Shown one piece after another: positions 12,033 through 25,168 of a stretch of 64,000 nucleotides of DNA (positions are counted from its first letter, which is position 1; every line of letters begins with the position of its first letter). Source of the DNA: Apostichopus japonicus. Lineage: Eukaryota > Echinodermata > Holothuroidea > Aspidochirotida > Stichopodidae. The notes beneath the pieces were generated by a model that was not told where the DNA came from, ran no database searches, and saw nothing but the letters and a program-made list of their open reading frames with translations. The position numbers were made by a program, and so were the translations under genes. The DNA lies in assembly GCF_037975245.1 (NCBI RefSeq), contig NC_092567.1, positions 4,100,214 to 4,164,213 of the forward strand. The letters are read 5' to 3'.

Positions 12033-14089
12033 TAGTACATATACTACACGTAACACAGGGATAACACTGTTGACAATATAGCCTATCTCTGATTAGTTTT
12101 CTTTTATTGCTTCCATCGATTTTATAATATCAATACATATCAATAATTGCATTATAATATTCTACAATAAGAACTTATAATATAGTAACAGATACACGGG
12201 ATGAATATGTTGTAATTGTATCACAATGAGAGACCAGGATCGCCTCAAAGGGAACAAGTGTGTTTGGTTGCAAAACTTGTATATTTGTTCAAGCATACAG
12301 AAATATGGAAGATACCAAGAACAATTACAAAATAAAAGAATAATTATTTCCTTGGAAATATATCATATCATAAACAGAAACTGCAACGCAATGATTTCTT
12401 CCATATTTATCTGTTAGTCGGTGTTTGTAGTTATGTAAGTATATTCAGTTTTGCGGGCCGGGGGTTGAGTAATATTGGTAAACTTTATGGCTTCATAATA
12501 TCCAATTGGTTTAAAGCAAATACAACAAAAACTGAATTACAATGAAGATATTACGAATATTCATTAATCCTTAACCAGCACCATTAATAAAAAGAAGCAA
12601 AATTACGATGCAAGAAGAATGAAAGATATGTATGTAGAGCCGATCATCGCATTTAAGGTTCATGTTAAATATACAGAACATTATCTTCGTTGCTATTATG
12701 TTAAAAGCTTACTATAATACGTCAGTCACGTGTTCCTATTGTCTTCAAAGAAACGTCATTAGAGATCATAATAATGGAACAAAGAACTGGATTGAAAAAC
12801 AATATATGTCATTGTAGTAATTAATGTCTAAGACAATGTTTTAGTTTGATTTTGAATAACACAATCAATGGTATAACGGTAGACAGCCAGTCATTGTTAT
12901 TATGATAACATTGAACAATATTCTTCTAATATTCACTGTATTACGCGTGAGTAATATCAAAGATTAATTCATAATATAGAAATAGGAGGAACGAAAGAAA
13001 GCAAATAAATCTTGAAAGAAAGTAAAATTAATGAAAGGATGAAGTAGAATGAAATCTAACAATTAATGACTAAATATAACAATAATTAGAGCAAGTATTA
13101 GAATTGTTACAAATCGAAGGAAAATATCGGAATATAAAGAAATAGGGAAGATCTGAAATAAAATGAAACCAGTAGCACCATTTATAAGGCGCATTAATAT
13201 AACAATGAAAGAATACAATTAAACGTATATACTATACAGAGCCGATCTTTGTTGTTAAGGATTACTTGATATACACATAATATTATCAGCTTTACTACGC
13301 CAAAATTATGTAATGCTAAATGAATAACTTGTTAACGTTCTACTTATATACCGTATTAAAGAAGACTTTAATGAAGCAATTAATGAAGACAACTTCCAAA
13401 TGTCAAGACTTATTCAAATCTACGAGTCTTGTATCTTAACAAATATGGAAGAAACGGTATCTCCACAATTTAAATTATTTTTTTCTCAAATGCCTAAAGG
13501 ACTTAAAGTGACTTGCTCATCGATAGCTTATCTATCACATAATATTAAATATGATCCATAGCTTACCTATCACATAATATTAAAATGATGGATAGCTTAC
13601 CAATCACATACTATTAAATGATCGAAAGCTAACTATCATAAAATATTAATATGATCGATAGCTTACCTATCACATAATATTAAAAATGATCGACAGCTTA
13701 CCAATCACATAATATTAAAAGATCGGAGCTACCTATCATATAATATTACAATGATCAATAGCTTACCTATATACTATTAAAATGATCGATAGTTTACCTA
13801 TCACATAATATTACAATAATCGTTGGTTTGATTCTCCTTTGGTCTCACAAACAAGTAGAAACTTTTAAAGATGCAGTAAACTAAAACACTTTAATTAAGG
13901 AAATAATAAAATGAAAAGTAAAACACAGAGAGCATTCCATTGCATATAAGACTTACTTAATGTACAGAACATTATCAGCATTCAATCTTGTTGAATTATG
14001 TAAGCTCACGTGATCGTATTTTCTTAAAAGCGAAGGCTTTACTTATGACTACAATTACAACGTAGGGTAAATGAAGGCTGTGAAATATT
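12033..14089. other. AT-rich intergenic stretch with decayed repeats
   Basis: No coding exon is supported. Loosely similar blocks containing ACAGAACATTATC and a nearby CACGTG or ACGTCA motif occur around 12640-12760, 13240-13330 and 13940-14030, suggesting an old dispersed or tandem duplication. A 36-bp tandem repeat occupies 13515-13825. Confidence 0.45.
13515..13825. repeat. ~36-bp tandem repeat, about nine copies
   Basis: Successive copies of a unit like ATCGATAGCTTACCTATCAC followed by ATAATATTAAAATG are visible, with substitutions and small deletions. It is an ordinary AT-rich minisatellite. Confidence 0.85.
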
Positions 14090-14957
14090 AACAAGAGCCC
14101 GACGGTCACTATGGTTCTTCGGTAAGTGGAATAATAAAGTGTTGTATGCCATCACTCATTATCATAATATTTATGCCTATATGTACCAGCTACTAACCAA
14201 CAACTGTATTCCAAGATTAGATACAATCAGATATACTTAAAGGTTGTAGAGTTATTGAGATAAAAAAATGTTGGCCCTTCCCAAAACTTGGGCCCAATAA
14301 AACGATGCCCTCAAATGGTCCTAAATATATTGCGCCCACAAAATTCGGGCCTAAAGAACTTGTCCCAAAAAATGCATTTGAGTTGAAAACAAAAGTTGGG
14401 CCCTGCCGGCCCAAAAATGGGTCCGGAATTATTGGGGTCCAGATGGCATTCATGTAACAGCTATTAACCAACAACTGTTTACCAAGTTTGGCTACAATCC
14501 GAATTAGGGTTGCGGTGGTGTTGCAATGGAGAGAAAATGTGGGCTCAGATGGTCCCAGAATATTGGGACCCAAAAATTCGGGCCCAAAGAAGTTGCCCCA
14601 AAATTTAAGTTGGAAATAAAAGTTGATCCCACCAGCTCAAAAATGGGTCCAGGATTTTGAGAGGGCCCAGATATTAACCAGCAACTTGTACCAAGTTTGG
14701 CTGCAATCCGACTTCGTATTGCGGAGTTATTGCAATGTAAAACGTTTTACGTTTGACACCATAATCTTATTAATATTCATAAGGTCAGCGCTACAAAAAT
14801 TGGGCCCACCTTCTTACTATAATACATCTACATAACAAGTATGATAAAAATGCATCACTCCGTTGTTGAGTTATCGCGGACTCAAGCAAGTGTCACAGAC
14901 GCACACGCCCTCACCATTGCATATATTCCTTTTGCCTTCGATAAGGAATAAAAACTT
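14090..14957 (+). mobile_element. Helitron/Helentron-like non-autonomous element (copy 1)
   Basis: The left end AACAAGAGCCC is followed by a GGTTCTT box, and the right end has CAAGTGTCACAGACGCACAC then an imperfect hairpin ATTCCTTTTGC / AAGGAAT followed by AAAAACTT. The same ends bound the 3-kb element at 31.3-34.3 kb. Internally there are about three degenerate tandem units (~240-270 bp) rich in GGGCCCAAAAATTCGGGCCC-like text (14187, 14461, 14680). No Rep/helicase ORF is present. A terminal hairpin with no target duplication is a Helitron-type hallmark; the class assignment is inference. Confidence 0.6.
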
Positions 14958-17900
14958 GGTATGCATGTATTTTGCAATTAATAGGTATTGTCATCATCAC
15001 ATACCCTAAAGCAAAGTTGGGATCCTTTTCAATCCAAAGTCAAACTAAGGAAGTAAAAACATAAGAAAAATGGAACATTTTGCTGTCAGTGTGCAACTAT
15101 GACATCACACCTGTTTGCTTCAAGTTCACTTTTGGTACAATCTGTTACAATTCCAGCAATCGATATATCCAAACCGCAATGTAGAAATTGGATACAAATT
15201 TCAACAGGATGCTTTGTATATGATTCTCTTCAATAAGTCAAATTAACATTTTTTTTCTCTAATTTCCTTTTTAAGGTTATCGACGTGACAGTCTCTTTTG
15301 AGTCAAAACGTAAAGAACACTTCAACAGACAGTTTTCAAAATGTAGCAGAAATTTAAAGTAAGCAAATGAAAAATAACAATATGATATCCATTAAAAGCG
15401 CTAACAATAATGGAAACATGTCTATCTGATTAATTTCTGTAGTAATGTTATTAATCTTATATTGACGTCATTTCATCATACCTGGAGAGATTTAACTAAC
15501 TGCGCATGATCAAAGCGCATTTAACTTGACTGTTATTTTCGAAGAGTTAGCATTCACACTAAATAGAAACGTTTGTATGTTTGTTTGTCGGTGAACTATT
15601 TTGAGCGTTCATGTTATATTCTTCGTGCGCTGATGGGATCATTTAATACAACAAATAGGATATTAGGTAAAATTGATAACAAAATAAATTATTAAAATGA
15701 TGATTTGAAACAAACATATTATAAATCAATATAAACGATAATAAAGCGAAGCTTAAAATAATAATAATAGAATAATAAAATGAAAGTATTGACAAATGAA
15801 GTTATTGAAGTCTCAGTTACGTAATAAACAGAATACACATTTGTTATTTTAAATCAGATGATATGACGTCATCTTATTGTCTTCATGTTAAGAACGATAA
15901 TTCATAGGAACAGAAAGAAATGAAGAAATGCTGACATAGAACAAACATGTCACAGAGATTAATTAATATAACCTCTAAGTTCTTGTAGATCGATTTTAAT
16001 GACACAATGGTATTGTAGATAACCAATGAATGCCACTTAGTCCTAACGTTGACACAATTAACGTGGCTCTATTCTTTGTTAGATTTTAGACAATACGTAA
16101 CCGATACGTCACAGTTTACATCAAATGTAGTAAAAGGAAGAACGAAGACAAAGTGTAATCATGCACTCCTAGTTACCAAGTGTATGTGGATACAGTATGT
16201 ACATATGTTTACCAAAGCATTCCAAACATGTCTGCTTAAAAAAATAAGTTTAGGAATATTAACACAATTAGACGTATAATTAATTTTCTGAGTAGATAAG
16301 TGTTTGTCGGAGTGGAGGTGGGGGGGGGGTGGTGGGAGGTAGAGATATGGGTCTGGAATTGGGATGAATCATAACATTACACATTTCATAACATTACCTT
16401 TCTCTTCATTCACACAAGTAACGATGACTTTGTTACATACTAATTTAAATTGGAAAAAATACTGTACGTAACTGTTATTTTCCGTTATTAACCGTTATAC
16501 AAAATTCCCATTATACAAATTAGCGTTCTGGTTGTGGTGCAAATAACTACTATAACATCTACTTGGTCACCAATGTGTTGGGTCTAACCCCTCCACCCCC
16601 CCCCCCCCCGCTCCTCCACATACACACATAGAGAAAGGTAGGGATTGTGCTCTCTTTCTTCCCTCTCTCAATAGTTGACATCCAAGAAAATATAGTCTCC
16701 TATACTGATGACGTAGTGGTTGGTAGATGACGTCATTAGAAGCTTGATTGGCTCTTAGCAAGTTTGAATTTGGCTTGAAGAGCAAACGAATTTAGAGTTA
16801 GAAAAGAAAGTATATTTGGATAGTAATGTGGGTAATAAAACGTAAGAAAAGACTGTTGTACACTTTACAATAAAATACTAAGTAGCCTATATGATCATGT
16901 AAGATATCGAATCCTTGTTGGGAGTTCTTTATTACAGTTTACAAAGTTAACCTAATCCCTTGATATGATGGAGAAGGAATCCACTAGAAACCCCATCCCA
17001 TCTCCAAAAAATAATAGAAAACGCTATCATTACATTAAATTATGTATGCTACCTGTGGTTAAATCCGCCTAATAGGTGGGTAATATATCTTAATTAATAG
17101 TGGAAGAGTTTCTCATAATTAATCATTCTTTCTAAGATGTACTTTTCTGTTATCGTTTTGTTTTCAATTTCATCGAGTTAAATTCAAGATACATAAAAAG
17201 TAAATCTGTTGTTTTCTTCAACTTGGTAATCAGTGACGTCACCAGACTATTTTCAGTTGGTGGCGAAGATGAGGTCGATGTCTCTTAAAAAGAGATATAT
17301 AGTGTACAGTGAGCTCATTACAAAATTAGATATACAACATATTAAGAAATGGCCACTGTAAGATAACATTTATGTCCCCTTAACCCACCCCTCTAGTCCC
17401 CCGAACGACAGCAATGTGACTAACAAAACCTAACAAAATACATTTTTACATTTTAGCGCACAAAACTTAGTAGTTGAACATGTAACATATTAAAAGATGA
17501 CTTTAAGCACAACATGAATGTTGTTATGTTTTAGACCACTGGCTTTCAGTCTAGGCTGCTTTTACTATAACATTTTGTTTCATGTTGAGACACGTTACCT
17601 TAAACATCTGAGTTTATCAGTGCAGGTAACTGGACTATATAATATAATACGGAGACAGTTATGTCAGTTCATCAAATACAACACAAAACTCAATGGGATG
17701 AGAAAAATGTTATGGCCTTAAATAACATGTTAACAGTGAAGTACAAATTCTACACGGACAGATGTAGTTGAAAATCATCTAAATATGCTCTGTTTTAAAA
17801 ACGAAGTTACACAACTTGATTTTGTTGAGTTATTCAATGTATAAATTACATTATTAACATAAATATTTAGGCCTGCACTCAGGGGCTGAAGTCATTATCA

Positions 17901-18946
17901 CTTTAGCATTAAAAGGAGTATTCCAGACATTTATCATATTTTAAAGGTGAATATCTAACAAACCCAGAAAAGTTGAAGAAACTTTAGTAACATTCCATGT
18001 TTGGACTATAACATTTAAAGACTGAAATTTAGATTAAATTAATCCTTTAAAACCACATGTAAATTGAACAGTTATCTTTTACTTAACTTCGTTATTGTGT
18101 ATGGAATTATTAATATTATTACACAACCTAATCTCTCTACAGGATCCCTTCACAATGAATGTAAAAGTTAAAGTCTTCATAAAGTCACCATTACATTCAC
18201 TTGAGAATATAGGCATTTGATGACGTCACAATCATACTAGACTAGTTCCATGTGTATTATACTGGAGCTCTATCTGGCGCTGTTTGTAGTATTTGGGAGA
18301 TATTAACAGTTAACAACCCAAATCTTTATTAGATCTTTTCTCACTGAAATTACTACCATCAATTTGAGAATTGAGTGGATGACGTCATAGTCCTGCTGAT
18401 GATTGTCATCGCCAGATGAACATGCATTTTTCATTGAGCTGTAATATAAAAATAATATGATATATATTAGGTCATATTGTTATCATAATAAACGGGTCAA
18501 GGAAACACTTATTCGTAGAATAATGGGGAAGTAATACCTAGACAACCCCCTCCCAACCTGCCCCTCCTCGAAAAAGCGCCAGCAGTACCATGAACCGACA
18601 AATAATTTAACCCAACAGCTAAACAAAACATCGCGACACGGGAAACAAGCGAACGATGTTTCTGTTAATGGAAGGAGCTTATCACTCATTTCAATACATT
18701 TAATCAGGGATTTGCTTTGTGAAAGAAAAATATAATAAAACCAATTATAGTTGAAGCAAATGATATTAGTGACCAGATAAAATTAGATCATCGCAGATAT
18801 AGGAATACAAATTCTGGTTATTGATGGAGATTATTATTAAAAATATATTAAAGTTTGACAACTAAAAGTAGCAGACAATCACTGTTAACAAATACAATGT
18901 TATATACTAAGGTAGAGATTATTCAGCTGTATTGACTTACAGTTAC
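14958..18946. other. AT-rich stretch, no gene seen; TGACGTCA motifs
   Basis: No exon can be supported. The stretch holds six exact TGACGTCA palindromes (15463, 15864, 16728, 17234, 18221, 18380), a G-rich run at about 16318-16340 and a C run near 16599-16610. Short ORFs here have no recognisable content. Confidence 0.5.
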
Positions 18947-19008
18947 TTGCGCCTTGCCTGGTTGAGTTTCGCCAAGCTCAACTGGTAAAATCTCCCACCA
19001 TCGAACCC
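18947..19008 (-). pseudogene. Tentative relic of a W-type module exon
   Basis: A 62-nt interval flanked by AG (after CTCTTATTA, minus strand) and GTAACT has the same length and phase (1 to 0) as the W-type exon at 28751-28812. Its translation keeps a tryptophan pair near the start and a Gly-containing end but lacks the LNL core. The similarity is weak and could be chance. Confidence 0.2.
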
Positions 19009-19803
19009 CTTAATAAGAGGAAAATATAAGTAATGAATATGTATAAGATATGACAGAAACAAAGTCAATGTAGTAACGTTAAATGTTGTTAATATTCATC
19101 ATATGCATTCCATATTAAAAGTGTAATTTCAGATCAATCGATTCATGTTACATTAAACTTTGCATGTTTAAAATGTCTTGACAATTTTTGTCCTGTTTAT
19201 TATTATTATTATTATTTCAGTTATTATTTTAGTACGCCCTGCGAATATTTAAGTACTGGACATGATATACATATGAAGCCTAAATTCATGAAACCATGGT
19301 CACTAATGCTGTGGTCCCTTTGATTCCATGCTTGAAAGGACTGATTTGTGACGGTTGAATTCTATAAGAAAAAGTTCGACTATGTGCTTGAAATATTGAT
19401 ACCAAGTATATAAATAACAAATATTAATAGTTAATGTCAACAAATATTGACTCATAGCGCAAAGATATAATCCTCTCCCAATCTATATAAAAGTGATATA
19501 TGTGTAGAACAGGATTACTGTACAAGAATCAGTTCACTCAACTCCACACCCCATCCTCTTCCCTGCCGGTAACAATAAATGACCTGTTCAAGGGATTTCC
19601 CCTTCATATCACTATGACTGAACCAATATAACCCAATGCACTATCACATTATTACCTAGTGAAATTTTCCGTCATGTTTTAACACCAAACCGATTCACAC
19701 AGGGATTACAGTAACTACTATTAAACTAAAAGTTTATTTCCAGAGTAAAAGCTGGATCGTGCTGATATATCTGATTAATTGATAGCATTTGCTTTTACGA
19801 TTT

Positions 19804-19882
19804 CAGTAAGAACTGAGGATAATTGTAATCCTAACAAATAAACTTGATTTGTTGGGATTACACATATTTTGAGTTCTTACTG
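19804..19882. repeat. Imperfect 79-bp hairpin / tiny MITE-like palindrome
   Basis: CAGTAAGAACT at the left and AGTTCTTACTG at the right are exact inverted ends. Internal TAATCC...ACAAAT and ATTTGT..GGATTA also pair, around a seven-base loop. It resembles a short foldback element. Confidence 0.7.
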
Positions 19883-21493
19883 TAATCCTCATAGAATATG
19901 CTACCGATTTGTAACACAATCCAGTTTTTAGTGTGGTACAAATGATTTGCAGTATTTACTGTGTTCTCTGTGTACATCGGGTGTAACACTGGTCTCGTCA
20001 ACTGGGGTCGCCATTTTTATATGAGCTGCAGGGCCTAACATTCTACTCTTTATGAAGTCCGACAATTCCTTCTAACTTTGATAATATCGTTACATAACTT
20101 ATATTCATGTCACTCACCCTTCCGTTAAGTCTTTTTTGGAAGGTAAACTGAGATTGATATATTCATTTGGTAGAAAAATGTTCAGCTGTTTGAAACCCAT
20201 TGGATCATATGTTTTGTATAAATGTGAAATGACCATGCTGGACCGGGGTCTGCTCTCATGTTTTGTAATGGTGTAACTTGTGTTCTCATTATCAGCTTTT
20301 ACTTTCAGTGGAGGAATATTAATAATTAAGACTTTAATTATTAAAAACATATTATGTTGTTACAGGCAACGTCTCCTTGTTTCTTTCTTTGCATTTGCTA
20401 GCGTTACCTTGTTCTCCCAAAACTATAATTTTATCAAGGATAAGTCATTCAGATTTGAGGTCAATGGTGATATAAAAACCAGTCTTAACTTGGTTCATTG
20501 CTCAAGTTTAAAGATTGAGGGGGGGGGGGGTGGTGGGGCGGGAGGCAGGGGTGTTGGTAGGTGAGGGGCTAAGACATACCGATGGTCAGTGGTGCTGAAA
20601 GTGCTGCACTGTGTTTGTTCACACGGTGTAAGAGCACGCTTAAAGACCCTGGTCATAGGCATTGTTGGACCCGGGGACATATTGCCTAAGAAGTCGTAAA
20701 ACTCATGCAATGGCTTTTTTAATGTACTCCCAGGACCCCAATGCGAAAGTACAATTCCTATCAATGTTTTGTAAAAGTTATTCGCGATCATGATACACTC
20801 ACATCATCTTCCGCAGCACACGGGCATGTGTGGTTACCATAGTACCAATGTCTGGAAGCCTGTTAGTTTGCAGATACTAGGCCTATAGTAACAGTTAGGC
20901 TTGACCCCTCGACTTCATCTAGCTCGATTTTATTTGACAGAGAAATTTGTGAAACTGAGTGAAAGACCACAATGTTATTGTTTTTAGTAAAGAGAACCGA
21001 TTACTAATATTCATGTTTATATCTTACACAATGTGTTTGGCCAAAGAGGATCAAACTCAAAACCATTGAAAACAGGAAATTGAAAGCCAGATTCCTTTCT
21101 TATAAGACTTGGATAATTTCTTACACATGTGTTAGGTTTGTCAACATAACAGTAAAACCAGCTAGCAAGCTAGTCACAGCGCCTACCACAAACTAAACTT
21201 AAACATTATGCTGATATGTACAGTATGTTGTGGGAAAATGCATGACGTAATCCCTCAGATGCACGTGATCCCTGAGATACTGAAATATTTACATTTTATA
21301 TTTTTTTCTAGTTTCCTTCTATTTGGTATCGCAACAGCTTGGTATGCTTGAATTCCACAGGGAATGGTTTCCACCCCGAGTTAGTCATTTTATGCCACAG
21401 AGGACGCCCTCGTATATCACGATGAATAATAATGATGCTATAACCCAACGGATACCCTCACAACGCAGTAAATCATCTTTCTCCTAGACTTTC

Positions 21494-21893
21494 ACATACT
21501 GAGTATAGACTTTTAGAGTTAGCCCTTACGTGTGAAGAAAAAAATACTATCATAACAGTGTTGAATGTTCACCTAACATATTATTGAAATTGAAGAGATA
21601 ACCCTGGTCCGCTCTGTTGGTACTCTAATTATACCAACAGAGCGGACCAGGTTATCTCTTCAATTTCAATAATCAATATCTTACCGATTACCGGTTATGT
21701 GGTTACTTATATACGAAGATGCGTCCTCATCCATTCCCCACCCGCGCTCAGTCCCAGAGAATGATTATAATAACTAAATATCAAATAATATCGAAAAATA
21801 AGAGCGATTTGAGTATAGACCTCTAAAGTTAGCCCTTACGTGTGAAGAGAAAATTACTGTCATAACACTGTTGAATGTTCACCTAACATAATG
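21494..21893. repeat. Direct repeat flanking a long hairpin
   Basis: A block of about 85 bp containing GAGTATAGAC, GTTAGCCCTTACGTGTGAAG and TTGAATGTTCACCTAACATA occurs at about 21494-21580 and again at about 21808-21893. Between them lies the hairpin at 21580-21673. The arrangement could come from an insertion followed by duplication of the flank. Confidence 0.8.
21580..21673. repeat. 94-bp hairpin with ~42-bp arms
   Basis: The left arm begins ATTATTGAAATTGAAGAGAT and the right arm ends with its reverse complement. Arms differ by one extra C, with a nine-base loop (CTCTAATTA). It is a near-perfect palindrome and probably a small MITE or a recent inverted duplication. Confidence 0.85.
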
Positions 21894-22271
21894 TTTTAAT
21901 AAAGGTTACTTTTAAGGTGTTATTGTTACTTCCTTTAACAGTCAATAACGTGTGAACATTTATTTCGTGAAAAATGCACGAACAAAGCATTTAATATCAT
22001 AAATCTAAAAATGTTCTTTTTTAATCTTTTCGAATTATTATCTGCACCTCAGCAAAGTGAAAAAAAAAAATAATCATGAAGCATATGGTTGGGGTGGGGG
22101 TCGTGGGTGTGTGGTGTTGAAGGCTGACATTTTTAAGGCGATATTCCAACTTTGTGTTATAGAGTTGTTGGCTTGTAACGCTCCATAACATCTGACTAAA
22201 CCTTTAGTATTTAAAAGTCTATCCGTTTCTTTGTTTATCATTTCTTTGACTGTGTGCGGAAGTAAGATTAT

Positions 22272-22500
22272 TTAGGCCGCATCTAAACTTGACATTGAGA
22301 ACAGTGCTATCATCATTACGAGATATAAACTTGTAACTGGCCTATCTAAATTCGCTGTTCCATACACGTCAATTATAAATCTTTTCCTCCTGATGAGAAA
22401 CAAAGTACCATATTCTTTTGTCTTAGTTCTTTGTTCCACATTAATTAATACCTCTTCGATTGTTACTAAATTACCGTTACTATTTAACAGGAACATGAAT
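22272..22500 (-). pseudogene. Possible relic of an A-type module exon
   Basis: The minus-strand frame contains LVTIEEVLINVEQRTKTKE, which lines up with LVTVEKIHIETEKEGNE in the linked exon at 53373-53590, preceded in both by an F/I-L-L segment. No clear acceptor and donor pair frames it, and downstream residues diverge, so it looks like an eroded paralogous exon. It lies beyond the C-like relic at 25 kb, in the order expected for the next module. Chance similarity in a short stretch cannot be excluded. Confidence 0.35.
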
Positions 22501-22695
22501 CTATGTATTGTTGTTCATGTAGAGATATCCATGAAAGTTTGGAAAATTCAGTTGTAGGATGAATACATAAAATAAGAGACACAAGGGGAGAATTAAATAG
22601 ACTACTGTAGATCTGTTAACATTAAAAGATATCATGAAATATAATAAACCCTGCACATATTTTTTCTTTTAAATTTACTGTACCCTGTATGTGTG

Positions 22696-23542
22696 TAGGG
22701 ATGCACCGAATCCAAATTTTTGGATCCGGCCGGAACCGGATTTTGTCGGATAGTAGCCTACATGAAATCCGGCCGGAACCGGATTTTTTCATTACACAAA
22801 AGAAAATCATTAATAAGAAGTAGAAGTATGAAACAAGGAGCAAATCTTAAGTGAGGTATACGCATATTATAAAGAAGGTGAAATTAAGACCCCATTTATG
22901 AGATTAAATATTACTTGAAGTGGTGTAATCTACATTCTTTAATAAAATAACTACAATATATATAATTGTTGACAAGCTTGATACAGTATGTAAATTTGTT
23001 TGCTGGAAAAATACTGCATACTACTGTACCTATGAAGTTTGTTTTAAAACGGGAAGCTACATTCCACAAATCTCATACTTATACTGTATAAAAAGATTAT
23101 TTAATTGTTGTAATAACACTACTATCTGGATTTAGAATTGTCTTTTATTATTCATTATTTGGTAACAAATTTTTACACTGCAATATTATCTGTAAAAAAA
23201 ATATAAAAAAAGGCTTCATATTATTACAGTACTTTGTATTATTTTGATTGATCTTTAGAAACAGTGGGTCAGACCATGGAGAAAATTAAATTAAACATGT
23301 TAAACCTAATTTTTCCTTCCTTTGAATGTTTTTATTAATTTTTGGAAATAGTTCACATTGATTTAAGTTAATACCAACACCTTTTTAAGGAATAATTCAG
23401 GCCAGATTTTGAAAAAGATCCGGCCAGATTTTGAAAAATATCCGGCCGGATTTTGAAAAATATCCGGCCGGAATCGGAACCGGATAATTGCTCACTATCC
23501 GGCCGGATAGTCCGGCCGGACCGGATATCCGGTGCATCCCTA
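22696..23542. mobile_element. Non-autonomous hAT element with 8-bp target duplication
   Basis: The left end TAGGGATGCACCG is mirrored by CGGTGCATCCCTA at the right. The 8-bp sequence TATGTGTG flanks the element directly on both sides (22688-22695 and 23543-23550), the classic hAT target duplication. Subterminal regions are filled with repeats of TCCGGCCGGATTTTGAAAA-like text, which may be transposase-binding sites. The 847-bp body has no transposase. Short arginine/serine-rich ORFs at the ends are by-products of the subterminal repeats. Confidence 0.92.
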
Positions 23543-23550
23543 TATGTGTG

Positions 23551-24856
23551 TATGTTTAATTGGAAGTTTGTACAAGCGCACATAATTAGTTATACAATAG
23601 TTGACTCTCTCTGCTCAACGTTAGACAAGGAACATTTAGACCAGGAAGCGACGGTCTGTAAATTAAGGAATTAAGGAAGGAATTAAACGACGAAAGAAAT
23701 AATGCAAATATTTTAAGCCGTTATTAGTTCAGATTCACCGTTGCCATTTTTTGTATCATAATGCTGTTGCTTATTCATAGTACTGTACATACAGAGGGTG
23801 GTACTAAAAGACGTTTCTGGAAAGTTAAATACAAATCTTAAATTTAACACCTTTAAGTTTACCTTTAATGTATATTCAACTCTACTTTAATTTTCCTTGC
23901 ATGTTAAAGTACATCTAATTGATGAAATCTACCTAAGAAAAACATACTTGTTTCTTTGTTTCAAGTTAAAACCATATCTGCCATTTCATATATACGCCTG
24001 CTTGGACCAACATATTTATCTCAGTCACGTATATATACATTAATCTAAATAAATATTAAATTATAATCAATGGGGATCCCTCAAATACCATTACGACTGA
24101 AACCATTAGAACCGAGTTACATTTACTGAATGTTGTATTATCGTGTACAGTGACGTCACAACGTAAAGATTCTAGAGATGTAAAGTATACATCGATAATT
24201 TCACCAAAACATTTTTGACTGAGACGGTGTGGAAGAGAGACACTTGAAGCACGATAGATTCATTTCGCTTTATATGTTTTTATCTGTCTGAATAATCTCT
24301 ACTTTAAAATTGATAATATTAATTGATTTACAAGACAATAACTTCTATAAGGAGAGCATATAGGGGTCTATATGCAGAGGAAGAAGGACAACAATAATTA
24401 GGAAATAGGATGAAAGTGCTGGGGTACGGGGGTGGAAAGGAGGCTTCATTTATTTTCATTTATTTGTACCAACCTCGTCACAAGGTTTCTAACGTATATG
24501 TTGTAATGTACGATATATATATATATACATCCTGGAGAAATAACTCCTCGTCGTTGACCAATTGCAGATTTATCTTTAAATATAATTGTCCTAGCCCCCC
24601 TCCACCAATTATAATCTCTTGTGAAGTTTTTTTAATTTTTGATATCATAATTAAAAATAACAAATCAAACCAGAGAAAGTGTGCCATTACAATGATTAGG
24701 CAATACGTAGATTGTTATTGACCAATTGTCTTTATTTGGGTTCAAGTTTACTGAATTAGAATATTGTCCTAAAGTGCAACTTGTGATTAAATGAATTACC
24801 ACTTCATTAATGCGCACACACCTATCTAAACATTTACAGTTGTATAAGGTTTCGTT
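23551..24856. other. No gene seen
   Basis: AT-rich sequence with one exact TGACGTCA at 24151 and a short TA run near 24511-24525. No exon or repeat family was recognised. Confidence 0.5.
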
Positions 24857-25168
24857 TCATGTTAAATTAATAATATAATACAACAACGGATATGGCTGCT
24901 TTGGGGACACATGAATATGTTTCCAAATCAGATGAAAGGGCATTGAAAGAAAGTAGGGACATTTTATAGTAGAATATGGAAAGTAGTTTTCTAGCACCAA
25001 CAAAGAATTGAGCAAAATACAAAGCTTAGGATGACAAAAGAGCGATGGAAACTTTTTAATGTCATCACGAGGGTTTCTAACGTATACTGTGAGTCTTGCA
25101 GGAAGTAGACACTTGACAATATGCACGATTGCGCTCATTTCCAGAATGTCGGGTGAAATGAAGATCAT
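24857..25168 (-). pseudogene. Possible relic of a C-type module exon
   Basis: The minus-strand frame, about 103 residues, includes IVHIVKCLLPARLTVYVRN, which follows the same spacing as NIIESLCSERLQIWTKDSK in the linked exon at 51359-51478 (I..I...C...RL.V/I). No good acceptor or donor at the equivalent positions was found. It lies downstream of the W-type exon at 28.8 kb, the same W-then-C order as in the intact module. I treat it as a decayed copy, with moderate doubt. Confidence 0.35.

Larger units (their letters stand above)
20518..22271. other. Non-coding stretch with G tract and duplicated hairpin locus
   Basis: A G-rich run lies at 20519-20556. No exon is supported. The direct repeat and hairpin at 21494-21893 are listed separately. 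Confidence 0.45.

Noticed and set aside
23368-23674. Arg/Ser/Gly-rich ORFs resembling a basic protein
   Set aside because: They are translations of the repeated CCGGCCGG subterminal motifs of the hAT element.
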